Assembly: GCA_016705695.1 (NCBI GenBank)
Contig: JADJLA010000014.1
Span: 1 to 64,000, forward strand
Length of the DNA: 64,000 nt
Direction: 5' to 3'
Origin: Sphingobacteriaceae bacterium
Lineage (GTDB): Bacteria > Bacteroidota > Bacteroidia > B-17B0 > Aurantibacillaceae
Shown here piece by piece: positions 27,426 to 35,571 of the stretch. The notes under the pieces are model-generated. The model saw only the letters and a program-made list of their open reading frames with translations, had not been told where the DNA came from and did not search any database. Each line of letters opens with the position of its first letter. The first letter of the stretch is position 1. The position numbers were made by a program, and so were the translations under genes.

Positions 27426-28436
27426 TTAAAACGTATTTACGCCGTTAACCGTTGTATATTTCATAGTGTACTTTACTCCGGGATTTAGGTATTTATAAGC
27501 GCTATGGCTTACTAATGCCGCCTCATGGAATCCGCATAAGATCAATTTTAGTTTATTCTTGTACGTATTAATATCGCCAATAGCCCAAACTCCTTCTATG
27601 TTAGTGCTGTAATCTTCGGTATTCACAATAATAGCATTTTTCTCAATGTTCAATCCCCAATTTTCCATTGGACCAAGTTTCGGACTCAAACCAAACAAGG
27701 GAATTAAATTATCGACTTCTATAATATGCTTTTCATTTGTTTTGGCATTTACAACACCAACTGCTTTCAATACCTCTAACCCTTCTACATGGGATAAATT
27801 AGTATTCAACAATAAATTGATCCTGTTCTCTTGAGCCAATTTCAAAACTTTGTTCACACTATCAGGTGCCCCACGAAATGCTTCACTGCGATGAACCAAT
27901 GTAACTTCTTTTGCTATGTTTGCTAAAAAGATCGTCCAATCCAAAGCGCTATCGCCACCACCGGCTATAATTACTTTTTTATTACGATAAGCTTCCGGAT
28001 CCAGAACCATGTATGAAATGCCTTTTCCATTTTCAAATTGTTCTAAATTTTCAACTTCCGGTTTACGTGGTTCAAAACAACCTAGTCCGCCTGCAATAAC
28101 TACGGCACGTGCATTTATTTTTGTTCCCATATTGGTAGTTAAAATAAAATCTCGGTCGGCGATCTTATCTAATTTTTCTACGCGTTCACCAAATGTAAAT
28201 GTTGGTTTAAAAGGCTCGGCCTGTTTCAAAAGATTATCTACCAACTCTTGTGCTAGCACAGTTGGGTAACCGGGAATATCATAAATTGGCTTTTTAGGAT
28301 AGATCTCGGTAAGCTGACCACCTGCTTGCGGCAAATAATCAATTAAATGACAACGCATTTTTAAAAGCCCTGCTTCAAAAATGGCGAACAATGCTACGGG
28401 TCCTGCACCAATTACGGCTATATCTGTTGTGATCAT
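27426..28436 (-). CDS. Ferredoxin-NADP reductase-like flavoprotein (thioredoxin reductase type)
   Basis: 336 residues. An FAD site GAGPVALFA lies near the N-terminus, then DYLPQAGGQLTEIYP. A second nucleotide site is IAGGGDSALDW, and GVWAIGDI sits near the C-terminus. It lacks the CxxC of true thioredoxin reductases, as do the YumC-type ferredoxin-NADP reductases. Set between siroheme and sulfur genes, it may supply electrons through ferredoxin to the sulfite reductase. That link is inference. Confidence 0.87.
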   Translation of the reverse strand: MITTDIAVIGAGPVALFAIFEAGLLKMRCHLIDYLPQAGGQLTEIYPKKPIYDIPGYPTVLAQELVDNLLKQAEPFKPTFTFGERVEKLDKIADRDFILTTNMGTKINARAVVIAGGLGCFEPRKPEVENLEQFENGKGISYMVLDPEAYRNKKVIIAGGGDSALDWTIFLANIAKEVTLVHRSEAFRGAPDSVNKVLKLAQENRINLLLNTNLSHVEGLEVLKAVGVVNAKTNEKHIIEVDNLIPLFGLSPKLGPMENWGLNIEKNAIIVNTEDYSTNIEGVWAIGDINTYKNKLKLILCGFHEAALVSHSAYKYLNPGVKYTMKYTTVNGVNTF

Positions 28437-28437
28437 A

Positions 28438-28893
28438 TTAAAATAATATTCGTTTTAAACTTAAAATTATAACTGCTATTCCCACTAAAAGCATTATGGC
28501 CTTTGTTGGGATCTTATTTGAAATGTATGCTGCGATGGGCGCTGCGATGCAACCGCCAATTATTAATCCAATGATTATTGCCCAATGGGTTAAACCTATA
28601 AGTGTTACAAACGTTAATGAACTTGCCAACGCTATAAAAAATTCTGCCAAATTCACCGAACCAATTGTGTAACGCGGATTTCTTCCACGTGCAATCAATG
28701 TAGATGAAACAATTGGTCCCCAACCACCACCGCCAATAGAATCTAAAAAACCACCAACAGCAGCTAAAGGAAAAATTCGTTTTATTTTTTGACGAATGCT
28801 ATCCTTTTTCAATGCTTTGAAAATAATTATAACACCTAACACCAAAGTATAAATAGAAACTAAAGGTTTAATAATATAATTGTACTTGCTCAA
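28438..28893 (-). CDS. TSUP-family transporter, C-terminal fragment after frameshift
   Basis: 151 residues of TauE/SafE-type membrane protein, including the typical GGFLDSIGGGGWGPI repeat motif and about four membrane segments. The frame begins in the middle of a protein: it continues the preceding fragment if one T is removed near 28887, giving ...ILSSLSKYNYIIKPLVS. Together they make one transporter with two half-repeats. TSUP proteins move sulfite, sulfate or sulfur-containing anions. Here the context fits sulfur-oxyanion transport. Confidence 0.75.
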   Translation of the reverse strand: MSKYNYIIKPLVSIYTLVLGVIIIFKALKKDSIRQKIKRIFPLAAVGGFLDSIGGGGWGPIVSSTLIARGRNPRYTIGSVNLAEFFIALASSLTFVTLIGLTHWAIIIGLIIGGCIAAPIAAYISNKIPTKAIMLLVGIAVIILSLKRILF

Positions 28894-29587
28894 ACGATGA
28901 AAGTATGTATGCGCCTAAAATTGCTCCAATAACTCCGGGGATCAATAGCTTTTTGAATAGTTTATTATTTACGTTACCAAATTTCAAATGCATTAAACCT
29001 GAAACACCACTTGTAAATACTTCTGAAGCATGCACACTTGCACTCGACGCTGCCGGTGTTATTCCAAACGATAATAAAAATGTTGTGGCAGTTACACCAT
29101 ACGCCATGCCTAAGGCGCCATCGATCATTTGTGCGGTGAAGCCCGCCAATATGTAAAGAAAAATTGACGAATCGATGTTTTGTGCGATCTGAGTTGACAA
29201 TCCGCCAATAACAGCCGGTGGTAGAAAATAACAAAACAAGTATCCTAAAATTAGCAGAGCAGGAATTGAAAAACTATAGATCAGCAATCGCTTTCTGCCA
29301 ATACCTGACTTTTCTCCTATCCCTTCTTTCGAAAGAACAGACGTGATCTTGTTCAGTTGATCAACTTTAGTGGAGAAATCACCACTGAGGTACTTTCGTA
29401 CTTCAATTAAACTTTCAACAGAGTCATTAATATTATCAGGGAAAGAATCTTCAAAAGTTTCACGAATACGCTTTGCTAAAGTTGGTGATTTCCCATTTGT
29501 TGAGATCGCAATTTTTATTTGACCTTTTTGAACAATACTTCCCAAATAAAAATCACAAAGTGAAGGTTTGTCTGCTGCGTTGGTCAA
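28868..29587 (-). CDS. Siroheme synthase C-part fused to TSUP transporter N-half
   Basis: Residues 1-85 (NAADKPSLCDFYLGS, AISTNGKSPTLAKRIRE) are the dimerisation part of a precorrin-2 dehydrogenase/CysG-like domain. From about residue 105 the protein is a membrane protein with the TSUP signature MIDGALGMAYGVTATTFLLSFG. The initiating TTG is not a true start: the frame joins the Rossmann fragment at 29605-29907 if one A is added to the A7 run (29608-29614 on the plus strand). A single siroheme synthase-transporter fusion in three pieces is the best model. Confidence 0.78.
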   Translation of the reverse strand: MTNAADKPSLCDFYLGSIVQKGQIKIAISTNGKSPTLAKRIRETFEDSFPDNINDSVESLIEVRKYLSGDFSTKVDQLNKITSVLSKEGIGEKSGIGRKRLLIYSFSIPALLILGYLFCYFLPPAVIGGLSTQIAQNIDSSIFLYILAGFTAQMIDGALGMAYGVTATTFLLSFGITPAASSASVHASEVFTSGVSGLMHLKFGNVNNKLFKKLLIPGVIGAILGAYILSSFEQVQLYY

Positions 29588-29604
29588 ACTCCGCGTTGCG
29601 TCGC

Positions 29605-29907
29605 CTATTTTTTTATTCTCAATGCAGGTTTCTTGGTTGTAATAGCTACAATAATCAATTCCTTTTCGTTAAGATCTTTTTCTTCGAATGAACGCTCAAA
29701 CAAAACAATATTATCTCTTTCTTCGGCTAGTTTTTTTATGCCGTCAGATATGATGGTTCCAATTAAAGTTATCTCTGTTAACGGACTATTATTTAAAATA
29801 GCCGTTATCTTTTCCAAAGCAACTTTGCCACCTCCAACTATAAGGACATGAAAATTCTCCAGTTTTAAAAACACGGGAAATAATTTATTATTTGCCACCT
29901 CCGACAC
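29605..29907 (-). CDS. Precorrin-2 dehydrogenase Rossmann domain, fragment
   Basis: 100 residues with NAD-binding VLIVGGGKVALEK, typical of the N-terminal domain of CysG/Met8. GTG start overlapping the cobA stop by one base (TAGTG). The frame ends early in an A-run, and an added A restores reading into the NAADKPSLCDFYLGS segment downstream. The domain oxidises precorrin-2 to sirohydrochlorin on the way to siroheme for the sulfite reductase. Confidence 0.8.
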   Translation of the reverse strand: MSEVANNKLFPVFLKLENFHVLIVGGGKVALEKITAILNNSPLTEITLIGTIISDGIKKLAEERDNIVLFERSFEEKDLNEKELIIVAITTKKPALRIKK

Positions 29908-30677
29908 TAATTCAATGCATATTTTACATGATGAGACAATGAATCGTAGTATTTATGGAACTTCACCACATCGCCGATCACAATAATTGCCGGTGATTTG
30001 ATGTTTTGATCTTTCACTTCTTCTACTATCGTTTCAATACTTCCAATAGCTACATTTTCGGTTGCCAAAGTTCCATTTTGAATTACCGCAATCGGTTTTT
30101 CCCCTTTTCCATTGGCCTTAAATGCTTCTGCTATTTGTTGCAGCTTTGATAAGCCCATTAAGATCACAACCGTTGCATTGCTTTTTGCGGCATCATAAAT
30201 ATCATTCGATAGTTCGCCATTTTGTTTAGTAGCTGTAATTACCCAAAAACTTTCGCTGACACCGCGATGAGTAACAGGAATTCCACTTGCACCCGGAACA
30301 CCAATGGAACTTGAAATGCCGGGAACAATTGACGTTTCAATATTAAATGCATCGGCATGTGCAATTTCCTCGCTGCCTCTTCCGAATACAAACGGATCAC
30401 CGCCTTTTAAACGCACTACTCTTCCGTGCGTAAAAGCAAGGTCCACAATTAAATTGTTTATTTGCTCTTGTGTATATTCATGTTTGTTCTTTCGCTTTCC
30501 CACATAGATCTTTAAAGTATCTATTGGGGCATATTTTAATAATTCTTTATTTACCAAAGCGTCATATAAGATCACATCGGCTTCGCTTAAAGCGTTAATA
30601 GCTTTTAGGGTTATTAATTCAGGGTCACCGGGACCGGCGCCTACAACTGTTAATTTTGGATATATTTCTTTTTTCAT
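29907..30677 (-). CDS. cobA: Uroporphyrinogen-III C-methyltransferase
   Basis: 256 residues of the SUMT family: VGAGPGDPELITLKA at the N-terminus, LKGGDPFVFGRGSEE, and PGISSSIGVPGASGIPVTHRG. It methylates uroporphyrinogen III twice with SAM to give precorrin-2, the first committed step to siroheme. It is translationally coupled to the siroheme synthase domain next to it. Sulfite reductase, the siroheme user, is upstream in the same operon. Confidence 0.93.
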   Translation of the reverse strand: MKKEIYPKLTVVGAGPGDPELITLKAINALSEADVILYDALVNKELLKYAPIDTLKIYVGKRKNKHEYTQEQINNLIVDLAFTHGRVVRLKGGDPFVFGRGSEEIAHADAFNIETSIVPGISSSIGVPGASGIPVTHRGVSESFWVITATKQNGELSNDIYDAAKSNATVVILMGLSKLQQIAEAFKANGKGEKPIAVIQNGTLATENVAIGSIETIVEEVKDQNIKSPAIIVIGDVVKFHKYYDSLSHHVKYALN

Positions 30678-30845
30678 TGTTGTTGTTTTTAAATTGTTTG
30701 TATGTTTTCCTCCCCTTCATGTACTCCCCCCTCAAGAGGGGGATGGTTTCCGCTCAGAGTGACAAAGGAGAAAACCATCACACTGAGCTGTTCATTATCA
30801 TACAGCAACAACAATATTCGTACTTTATATAGATGTATTTCTTTT
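30678..30845. other. 168-base operon spacer with hairpins
   Basis: Contains a CCCCCTCAAGAGGGGG hairpin near 30726-30741. A second inverted repeat pairs GATGGTTT with AAACCATC around 30743-30780. No ORF is seen. It may be an intergenic repeat or mRNA-processing element inside the operon. Confidence 0.4.
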
Positions 30846-31199
30846 TCATTTTACTTCCTCCAGAATTTCTGTTTTTAACTTCTTTCTGTAAATTTTTACC
30901 GCTTCTACAAATTGTTTAGCCTCATTAAAATATTTTACCGAGAATTCCTCCGACGGCTCATTTTTACTTATTTGTAATACGGATTCCTTGAATGCACTGA
31001 ATTCACCGGTCTCAACAAAGTGCTTGTCAAAATCAGCGATCAATGTATGATGCGTATTTACATGAACGCCCTTATTTAATAACAAACCTTTTGCCGCGTG
31101 AATAAATGATGCATAACTATAATAGATACTGTCACCAAACTGATTGTTATCGAAAGCTTCGGCACTCCATGCCAATTTTTCATCTGCTTCAAAAAACAA
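30846..31199 (-). CDS. HEPN-like C-terminal domain of the sulfite reductase, split off by frameshift
   Basis: 117 residues, all-helical: FFEADEKLAWSAEAF, then SIYYSYASFIHAAKGLL, the form of HEPN domains. The frame has no upstream start of its own. Adding one base in the A6 run at 31191-31196 fuses it to the sulfite reductase (DLF...FFEADEKLAW). I believe Bacteroidota sulfite/nitrite reductases with such a tail exist, but cannot check here. What the helical tail does is unclear. Confidence 0.7.
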   Translation of the reverse strand: MFFEADEKLAWSAEAFDNNQFGDSIYYSYASFIHAAKGLLLNKGVHVNTHHTLIADFDKHFVETGEFSAFKESVLQISKNEPSEEFSVKYFNEAKQFVEAVKIYRKKLKTEILEEVK

Positions 31200-32968
31200 G
31201 GTTTGAACAAGTCAATTATCACACCGGCACATTCGCCAACACCGATCTCTGTCTTAAATTTTTCTTCCGAACCCCAATCAAAGTATTCATCCGCATTTAA
31301 GTTCGAATTATCGCCGATTGGTTTTAATAGTTGATAAAAATGATCTTTTCCCTTTCTATCGTAATACGAATTGAAATATTCTCCTTCCACCGCACCCTTC
31401 TCAAAGTCGTTAAATAATTTTCTCAAAACATCGGGCGCTCGCTTGCTGGCAACCTTAATTACTTTTTCAGCAATTCTACCTTTACCATTCCCTTTTGTTC
31501 CACCACCTAACAACACTTGCAATGCAGGCACAACGTTTGTTCCAACTTTAAATGAACTTCCATGAAAACCAATTTGTGCTAAACCGTGCTGGCCGCAAGA
31601 ATTCATACAGCCGCTAATTTTAATTTTTATATCATGGTTGTGAATTAAATCTGGGAACTCTGCATATATCACTTTTTCTAATTCTGCTGAAATATTTGTG
31701 CTATTAGAAATTGCCAAATTACAAGTGTCCGTTCCCGGGCAAGCGGTAATATCACCTACTGAATCAAAACCCGAAGTTGCAAGTTCTAATTCCGACAATT
31801 CCGCGAATAAAAATGGCAATTCTTCAATCCACACTTGCTTTAATAAAAAACCTTGATTAATTGTGAGGCGAATATCAGAAGCGTCTGCATATTTTTTTAT
31901 TACGTCAACAAATTTTCTGGTTCTATCGGAAGAAATATTTCCCAACAAAATTTTTACGTATACGCCATAATAGCCCTGTTGCTTTTGCTCAAACGTATTT
32001 GTGTTTAACCATTGATCATATTTCTTCTCGTTTATCACAGGTGTTACTTTAGGCAATTTATTTTTTAAAACCGGTATGCTAATAATTGTATCTGTGTCAA
32101 TTTCTACTGTTTTATATAATACTGCTTTTTCCTCTTCAATGGTTAGTTTCAAAAACTCAGCAATACCAATCTTGTTGATCAAATATTTAATACGTGCTTT
32201 ATGTCTACTCGCTCTTTCTCCGTAACGATCAAACACACGAATGGATGCTTCCACAAAAGGAATTAATTTATTCTCAGGCAAAAACTCGTAAGCTGTTTGT
32301 GCTAAAAAGGGTTGCGCGCCCAATCCTCCTCCAACAAGTACTTTAAAACCCCTTTCATTATTCTCATTTAGTTTTGGAATGAAACCAAAGTCATGGATAT
32401 AGGTAAATGCAGTATCCTTATCGTTATTTGAAAAAGCAATTTTTATTTTTCTACCTAATTCTTGTCCAAATGGTTTGCGCAAAAAATAGCTGAACAATGC
32501 ATTAGCATAAGGCGAAACATCAAAAGGCTCATTTGGATCAATTCCTGATTCGGGCGATGCGGTAATATTTCTCACTGTGTTTCCACAAGCTTCTCGTATG
32601 GTAATATCGTCCTGTTCTAGTTTTGCCCATAGTTCCGGTGTTCTATCTAAACTCACATGGTGAATTTGAATATCTTGGCGTGTGGTTAAATGTAAATTTC
32701 CATTTGAATATTCGTCGCTGATATCGGCAACGCGCAGGAGTTGTTTAGCGCTCACTTTTCCAAAAGGTAATTTAATACGGATCATTTGCACGCCTTGTTG
32801 GCGTTGACCATAAACGCCACGAGCCAAACGTAGGCTCCTGAATTTTTCTTCATGAATTTTTCCTTCACGAAATTCGCGGATCTTTTTATCCAGATCAATA
32901 ATATCCTTTTCTACCAGTGCTTTGGTAGAGTGCTCTATTAATTCTAATTCTGTTCTAAAACTTTGCAT
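31076..32968 (-). CDS. Assimilatory sulfite (or nitrite) reductase, siroheme/4Fe-4S
   Basis: The true domain runs to about 31197, and the last ~40 residues of this frame are a frameshift artefact. It has two ferredoxin-like halves (NLHLTTRQDIQIHHV, then LTINQGFLLKQVWI). Cluster and siroheme ligands are in CPGTDTCNLA and GCMNSCGQHG. Six-electron reduction of sulfite to sulfide is favoured over nitrite because cobA, siroheme synthase, cysH, cysD and cysN follow in the same operon. It is the first structural gene after the Cys/Met leader and attenuator. Confidence 0.9.
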   Translation of the reverse strand: MQSFRTELELIEHSTKALVEKDIIDLDKKIREFREGKIHEEKFRSLRLARGVYGQRQQGVQMIRIKLPFGKVSAKQLLRVADISDEYSNGNLHLTTRQDIQIHHVSLDRTPELWAKLEQDDITIREACGNTVRNITASPESGIDPNEPFDVSPYANALFSYFLRKPFGQELGRKIKIAFSNNDKDTAFTYIHDFGFIPKLNENNERGFKVLVGGGLGAQPFLAQTAYEFLPENKLIPFVEASIRVFDRYGERASRHKARIKYLINKIGIAEFLKLTIEEEKAVLYKTVEIDTDTIISIPVLKNKLPKVTPVINEKKYDQWLNTNTFEQKQQGYYGVYVKILLGNISSDRTRKFVDVIKKYADASDIRLTINQGFLLKQVWIEELPFLFAELSELELATSGFDSVGDITACPGTDTCNLAISNSTNISAELEKVIYAEFPDLIHNHDIKIKISGCMNSCGQHGLAQIGFHGSSFKVGTNVVPALQVLLGGGTKGNGKGRIAEKVIKVASKRAPDVLRKLFNDFEKGAVEGEYFNSYYDRKGKDHFYQLLKPIGDNSNLNADEYFDWGSEEKFKTEIGVGECAGVIIDLFKPCFLKQMKNWHGVPKLSITISLVTVSIIVMHHLFTRQKVCY

Positions 32969-32991
32969 AACTAATTTTTATGTTTTTAAAT

Positions 32992-33026
32992 TAAAAAGCC
33001 CTTCACGTGGGAAACGGAAGGGCTCT
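32992..33026 (-). terminator. Leader terminator (attenuator) before the sulfur operon
   Basis: On the minus strand AGCCCTTC (33024-33017) pairs with GAAGGGCT (33004-32997), followed by a T-run. It lies between the leader ORF and the first structural gene, so it would block the operon unless disrupted. It begins 21 bases after the leader stop codon. Confidence 0.8.
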
Positions 33027-33045
33027 TAAATGAAAATAAATATCA

Positions 33046-33087
33046 TTACCGCACCCGTTGAGGGTAACACATCATACAACACATCAT
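33046..33087 (-). CDS. Met/Cys leader peptide MMCCMMCYPQRVR
   Basis: ATG at 33087, 13 codons, stop TAA then TGA. Seven of the first seven codons are Met or Cys. The start codon lies inside a small hairpin (AACACA-TGA-TGTGTT, 33092-33078). The stop region can form either ACCC/GGGT or TTACC/GGTAA pairings. Then comes the terminator hairpin. The layout is that of ribosome-mediated attenuation: stalling on Cys or Met codons would change folding and allow read-through into the sulfur genes. Expression is unproven. Confidence 0.65.
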   Translation of the reverse strand: MMCCMMCYPQRVR

Positions 33088-33134
33088 GTGTTTGGATAAT
33101 TTGATATGTATAACAACACCTATCATAGTGACCA

Positions 33135-33165
33135 CAAAGTAACGACGGCAAAATGAGTCTGTCAA
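33135..33165 (-). promoter_or_regulatory. Probable promoter of the sulfur operon
   Basis: TTGACA begins at 33165 and TTACTTTG lies at 33142-33135, with 20 bases between TTG and the downstream box. This is close to the Bacteroidota -33 TTG / -7 TAnnTTTG pattern, with one mismatch. It would start a leader of about 160 bases holding the peptide and terminator. Confidence 0.5.
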
Positions 33166-33325
33166 GTAAATGGACAATTATTTTCTATATCTCCTATGGG
33201 CATAGTAGGCATTTATGACCTAGAACGGACGAAATTACTGGATTCTTCCCTTTTCTAGGCACGTCATAAATTTTGTTTCTAGGCGGGAAACTTCTCCTTT
33301 GTAGTCTGTTTAAATAGAAAAGCTG

Positions 33326-34054
33326 TTAGGTCTTGCTCAGTTGAATGATCTTCAAGCCATTTAAGAACTTAATAACAAAGTAAGTTGGGTCTAATTCGAA
33401 TTTGCGTTGAGCAAAATTTACATCGTCAGGTAATTTGTGGTGGTTATTCTGAAAAAGCTCTCCCATCATTAAAAAATCAACCGGTAATGTATTTTTACTG
33501 TGATCATGATTATCGTAATTAGCATAACCATATTTATGTCCACACCAATTTACAATAGCGCCATGAACCGGCCCCATAAAAAAATGTATCGGTAATAATA
33601 AAAACATCCACCAAGCCGTTGCAAATTGCATAAAAAATAAAATGTATAAAGCCACAAAGCCTAATCTCACAAACCAACTATCGCTGATCTTGTCTAGTAG
33701 CTTCCATTCAGGATACCCGCCCCTAAATTGTTCTTCGGGTTCCACATTGTGTTTTGCATAATTCAAATAAATATCTTTTGTATGCATTGTCATATGCCAA
33801 ATGTCTTTAAAGAACATAGGTGAATGAGGATCTTTTTCAGTATCACTGTACGCATGATGCATGCGGTGCAAAATTGCATATGCCCTTGGATTTAAAAAGG
33901 AGGATCCTTGTGTTATAAAAGTTAAGAAATAAAAAAATCGCTCCCAAAAAAAACTCATCGTGAACATTTTGTGCGCGCCGTAGCGATGTAAAAAGAATGT
34001 TTGACAAAATAGAGAAAGGAACCAGTGCGAAATAAAGAAAATTAAAATGTACAT
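33326..34054 (-). CDS. Fatty acyl desaturase, membrane di-iron type
   Basis: 242 residues with hydrophobic segments and the three His boxes of acyl-CoA/acyl-lipid desaturases: HRYGAH, HRMHH and, near the end, NNHHK. It should introduce a double bond into membrane fatty acids using O2 and an electron donor. It is monocistronic on the minus strand upstream of the sulfur leader. Between it and the leader is a 238-base region in which I see only the promoter-like boxes. Confidence 0.88.
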   Translation of the reverse strand: MYILIFFISHWFLSLFCQTFFLHRYGAHKMFTMSFFWERFFYFLTFITQGSSFLNPRAYAILHRMHHAYSDTEKDPHSPMFFKDIWHMTMHTKDIYLNYAKHNVEPEEQFRGGYPEWKLLDKISDSWFVRLGFVALYILFFMQFATAWWMFLLLPIHFFMGPVHGAIVNWCGHKYGYANYDNHDHSKNTLPVDFLMMGELFQNNHHKLPDDVNFAQRKFELDPTYFVIKFLNGLKIIQLSKT

Positions 34055-34184
34055 TTTTTATCATTGCTTTTAAATAAGTGCTCATTGATAAGTTCTTTTG
34101 GGCAATCCCTAAAATTACAGGTTTATTTCAAGCTCCCAAAACATTTAGTCGCCATAGAAATTACATTCATCTCATTTTTTACAC

Positions 34185-34631
34185 CTACTTTTTCGCGTTC
34201 CTAATAAGTTTCTTCTCTCGCAGTATTAGGTCGGTAAGGCTAGTTTTTGAAAGGATCTTTAAACTGGCTTCGCGCACTTCAAGCACTACTTCTCGCAAAG
34301 AACACAACTCTTCGTGCGGACATTCCTCGCAAGTTTCGTAAAAATTTAAGCTTACGCATGGCAAAAGTGCAATGGGCCCACCGGTTGCACGAATAATATG
34401 ACTTAACATGATCTCTTCCGGATGTTTGCTTAAATAATACCCGCCGGTTACGCCCATTTTACTGGCAACAAATCCCTGGTGACGCAATTCCAATAAAATA
34501 GCCTCTAAAAATTTACGAGGAATTTTTTCTGTTTCCGAAATTTGCGAAATGCGTAAAGGTTTTTTATCATAATACACTTTTGCTAAAGCCGTAAGGGCTT
34601 TTATGGCGTATTTGGTCTTTTTAGGGAGCAT
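34185..34631 (-). CDS. Rrf2 family transcriptional regulator with Cys cluster
   Basis: 148 residues. N-terminal winged helix (KTKYAIKALTALAKV; PRKFLEAILLELR) with GVTGGYYLSKHP. The effector loop is Cys-rich (LLPC...ETCEECPHEELC), as in the [2Fe-2S]-binding IscR/NsrR branch. It could sense iron-sulfur, NO or redox state. Being next to the desaturase and sulfur operon makes either a candidate target, but no binding site was identified. Confidence 0.88.
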   Translation of the reverse strand: MLPKKTKYAIKALTALAKVYYDKKPLRISQISETEKIPRKFLEAILLELRHQGFVASKMGVTGGYYLSKHPEEIMLSHIIRATGGPIALLPCVSLNFYETCEECPHEELCSLREVVLEVREASLKILSKTSLTDLILREKKLIRNAKK

Positions 34632-34723
34632 TCTGTAAATATACTACTAATTTAGTGGGAATTGAAGGATACATTTTATTGTTTATTAAAAAATGTATCT
34701 TTAAAATACATTCTTTATGCACC

Positions 34724-35212
34724 ATGAAAGCCGCCGGAAAAACAGTAAAAGAAATTTTGATCAGCGTTCCTGTCGAAAGGGCGGAAGCTTTTAATAATCT
34801 GCACGATATTATTGTAAAAAACTTGCCCAAGGGTTTTGAAGCAGGTATTAGTTATGGGGGCTTGGGTTATGTTGTTCCGCATACACTTTACCCTGCGGGT
34901 TACCATTGTAAGCCAAGCGAACCGCTGCCCTTTGCGGGAATTGCTTCGCAAAAAGATTCCATTAATTTTTATCATATGGGTATTTATTCTGATCCTAAAT
35001 TATTAAAGTGGTTTGTTGACGAATATTCCAAGCACAGTAAACAAAAATTGGATATGGGAAAAAGTTGCGTGCGCTTTAAAAAGTTGGATGAGATCCCTTA
35101 TAAACTCATTGGTGAGTTAATGAAAAAAATGACCGTGAAAGATTGGATAGATAAATACGAAGCGGCATTTAAGAAAAAGCCAAAAGTAGTAAAGGCAAAA
35201 GCCAAAAAGTAA
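34724..35212 (+). CDS. DUF1801 domain protein
   Basis: The ATG at 34724 (MKAAGKTVKEILISVP) is chosen because the upstream in-frame extension overlaps the divergent promoter region of the Rrf2 gene. 162 residues with the DUF1801/YdhG-like fold (GISYGGLGYVVPH, INFYHMGIYSD). It has a Lys-rich tail. The molecular role of this family is not established. Confidence 0.8.
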   Translation: MKAAGKTVKEILISVPVERAEAFNNLHDIIVKNLPKGFEAGISYGGLGYVVPHTLYPAGYHCKPSEPLPFAGIASQKDSINFYHMGIYSDPKLLKWFVDEYSKHSKQKLDMGKSCVRFKKLDEIPYKLIGELMKKMTVKDWIDKYEAAFKKKPKVVKAKAKK

Positions 35213-35358
35213 TTTTAAGTATCCTGCCATCTCCCTCTTTTTAGCAACGCTCTTTGCGAACGCCGGCCTGCCTTTGGATCGGAAAACCATTGCACCTCTT
35301 CAAGGGAGGATAACCCCAAAACGGCGTCGTAAAAAAACATTTTGCAATAGCAGATAGA

Positions 35359-35571
35359 TTAACGCAGAATCAAAAGGCGATTCGCATCGAGTTTAATAAA
35401 AATAAACAGAAGAATAGTAAAACTCCAAAGCGAAGAACCGCCATAACTAAAAAATGGTAAAGGAATTCCAATTACAGGCATAAGGCCAATGGTCATACCA
35501 ATGTTAACCGCTAAATGGAAAAATAAAATACTGGCAACACCATAACCGTAAATACGGCTAAACGAAGATCG
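35359..35571 (-). pseudogene. rodA: rodA C-terminal part, downstream of an in-frame TAG
   Basis: Reading straight on from the rodA frame past TAG at 35574-35572 gives 70 more residues (RSSFSRIYGYGVASILFF, then VIGIPLPFFSYGGSSLW) to a TAA at 35361-35359. This is the conserved C-terminus of RodA, including the PFFSYGG motif. So the gene is intact except for one nonsense codon. Confidence 0.8.

Noticed and set aside
33000..33170. SAM or other riboswitch upstream of the sulfur operon
   Set aside because: I could not find a recognised SAM-I/SAM-II core. The Met/Cys ORF and terminator explain the region better.
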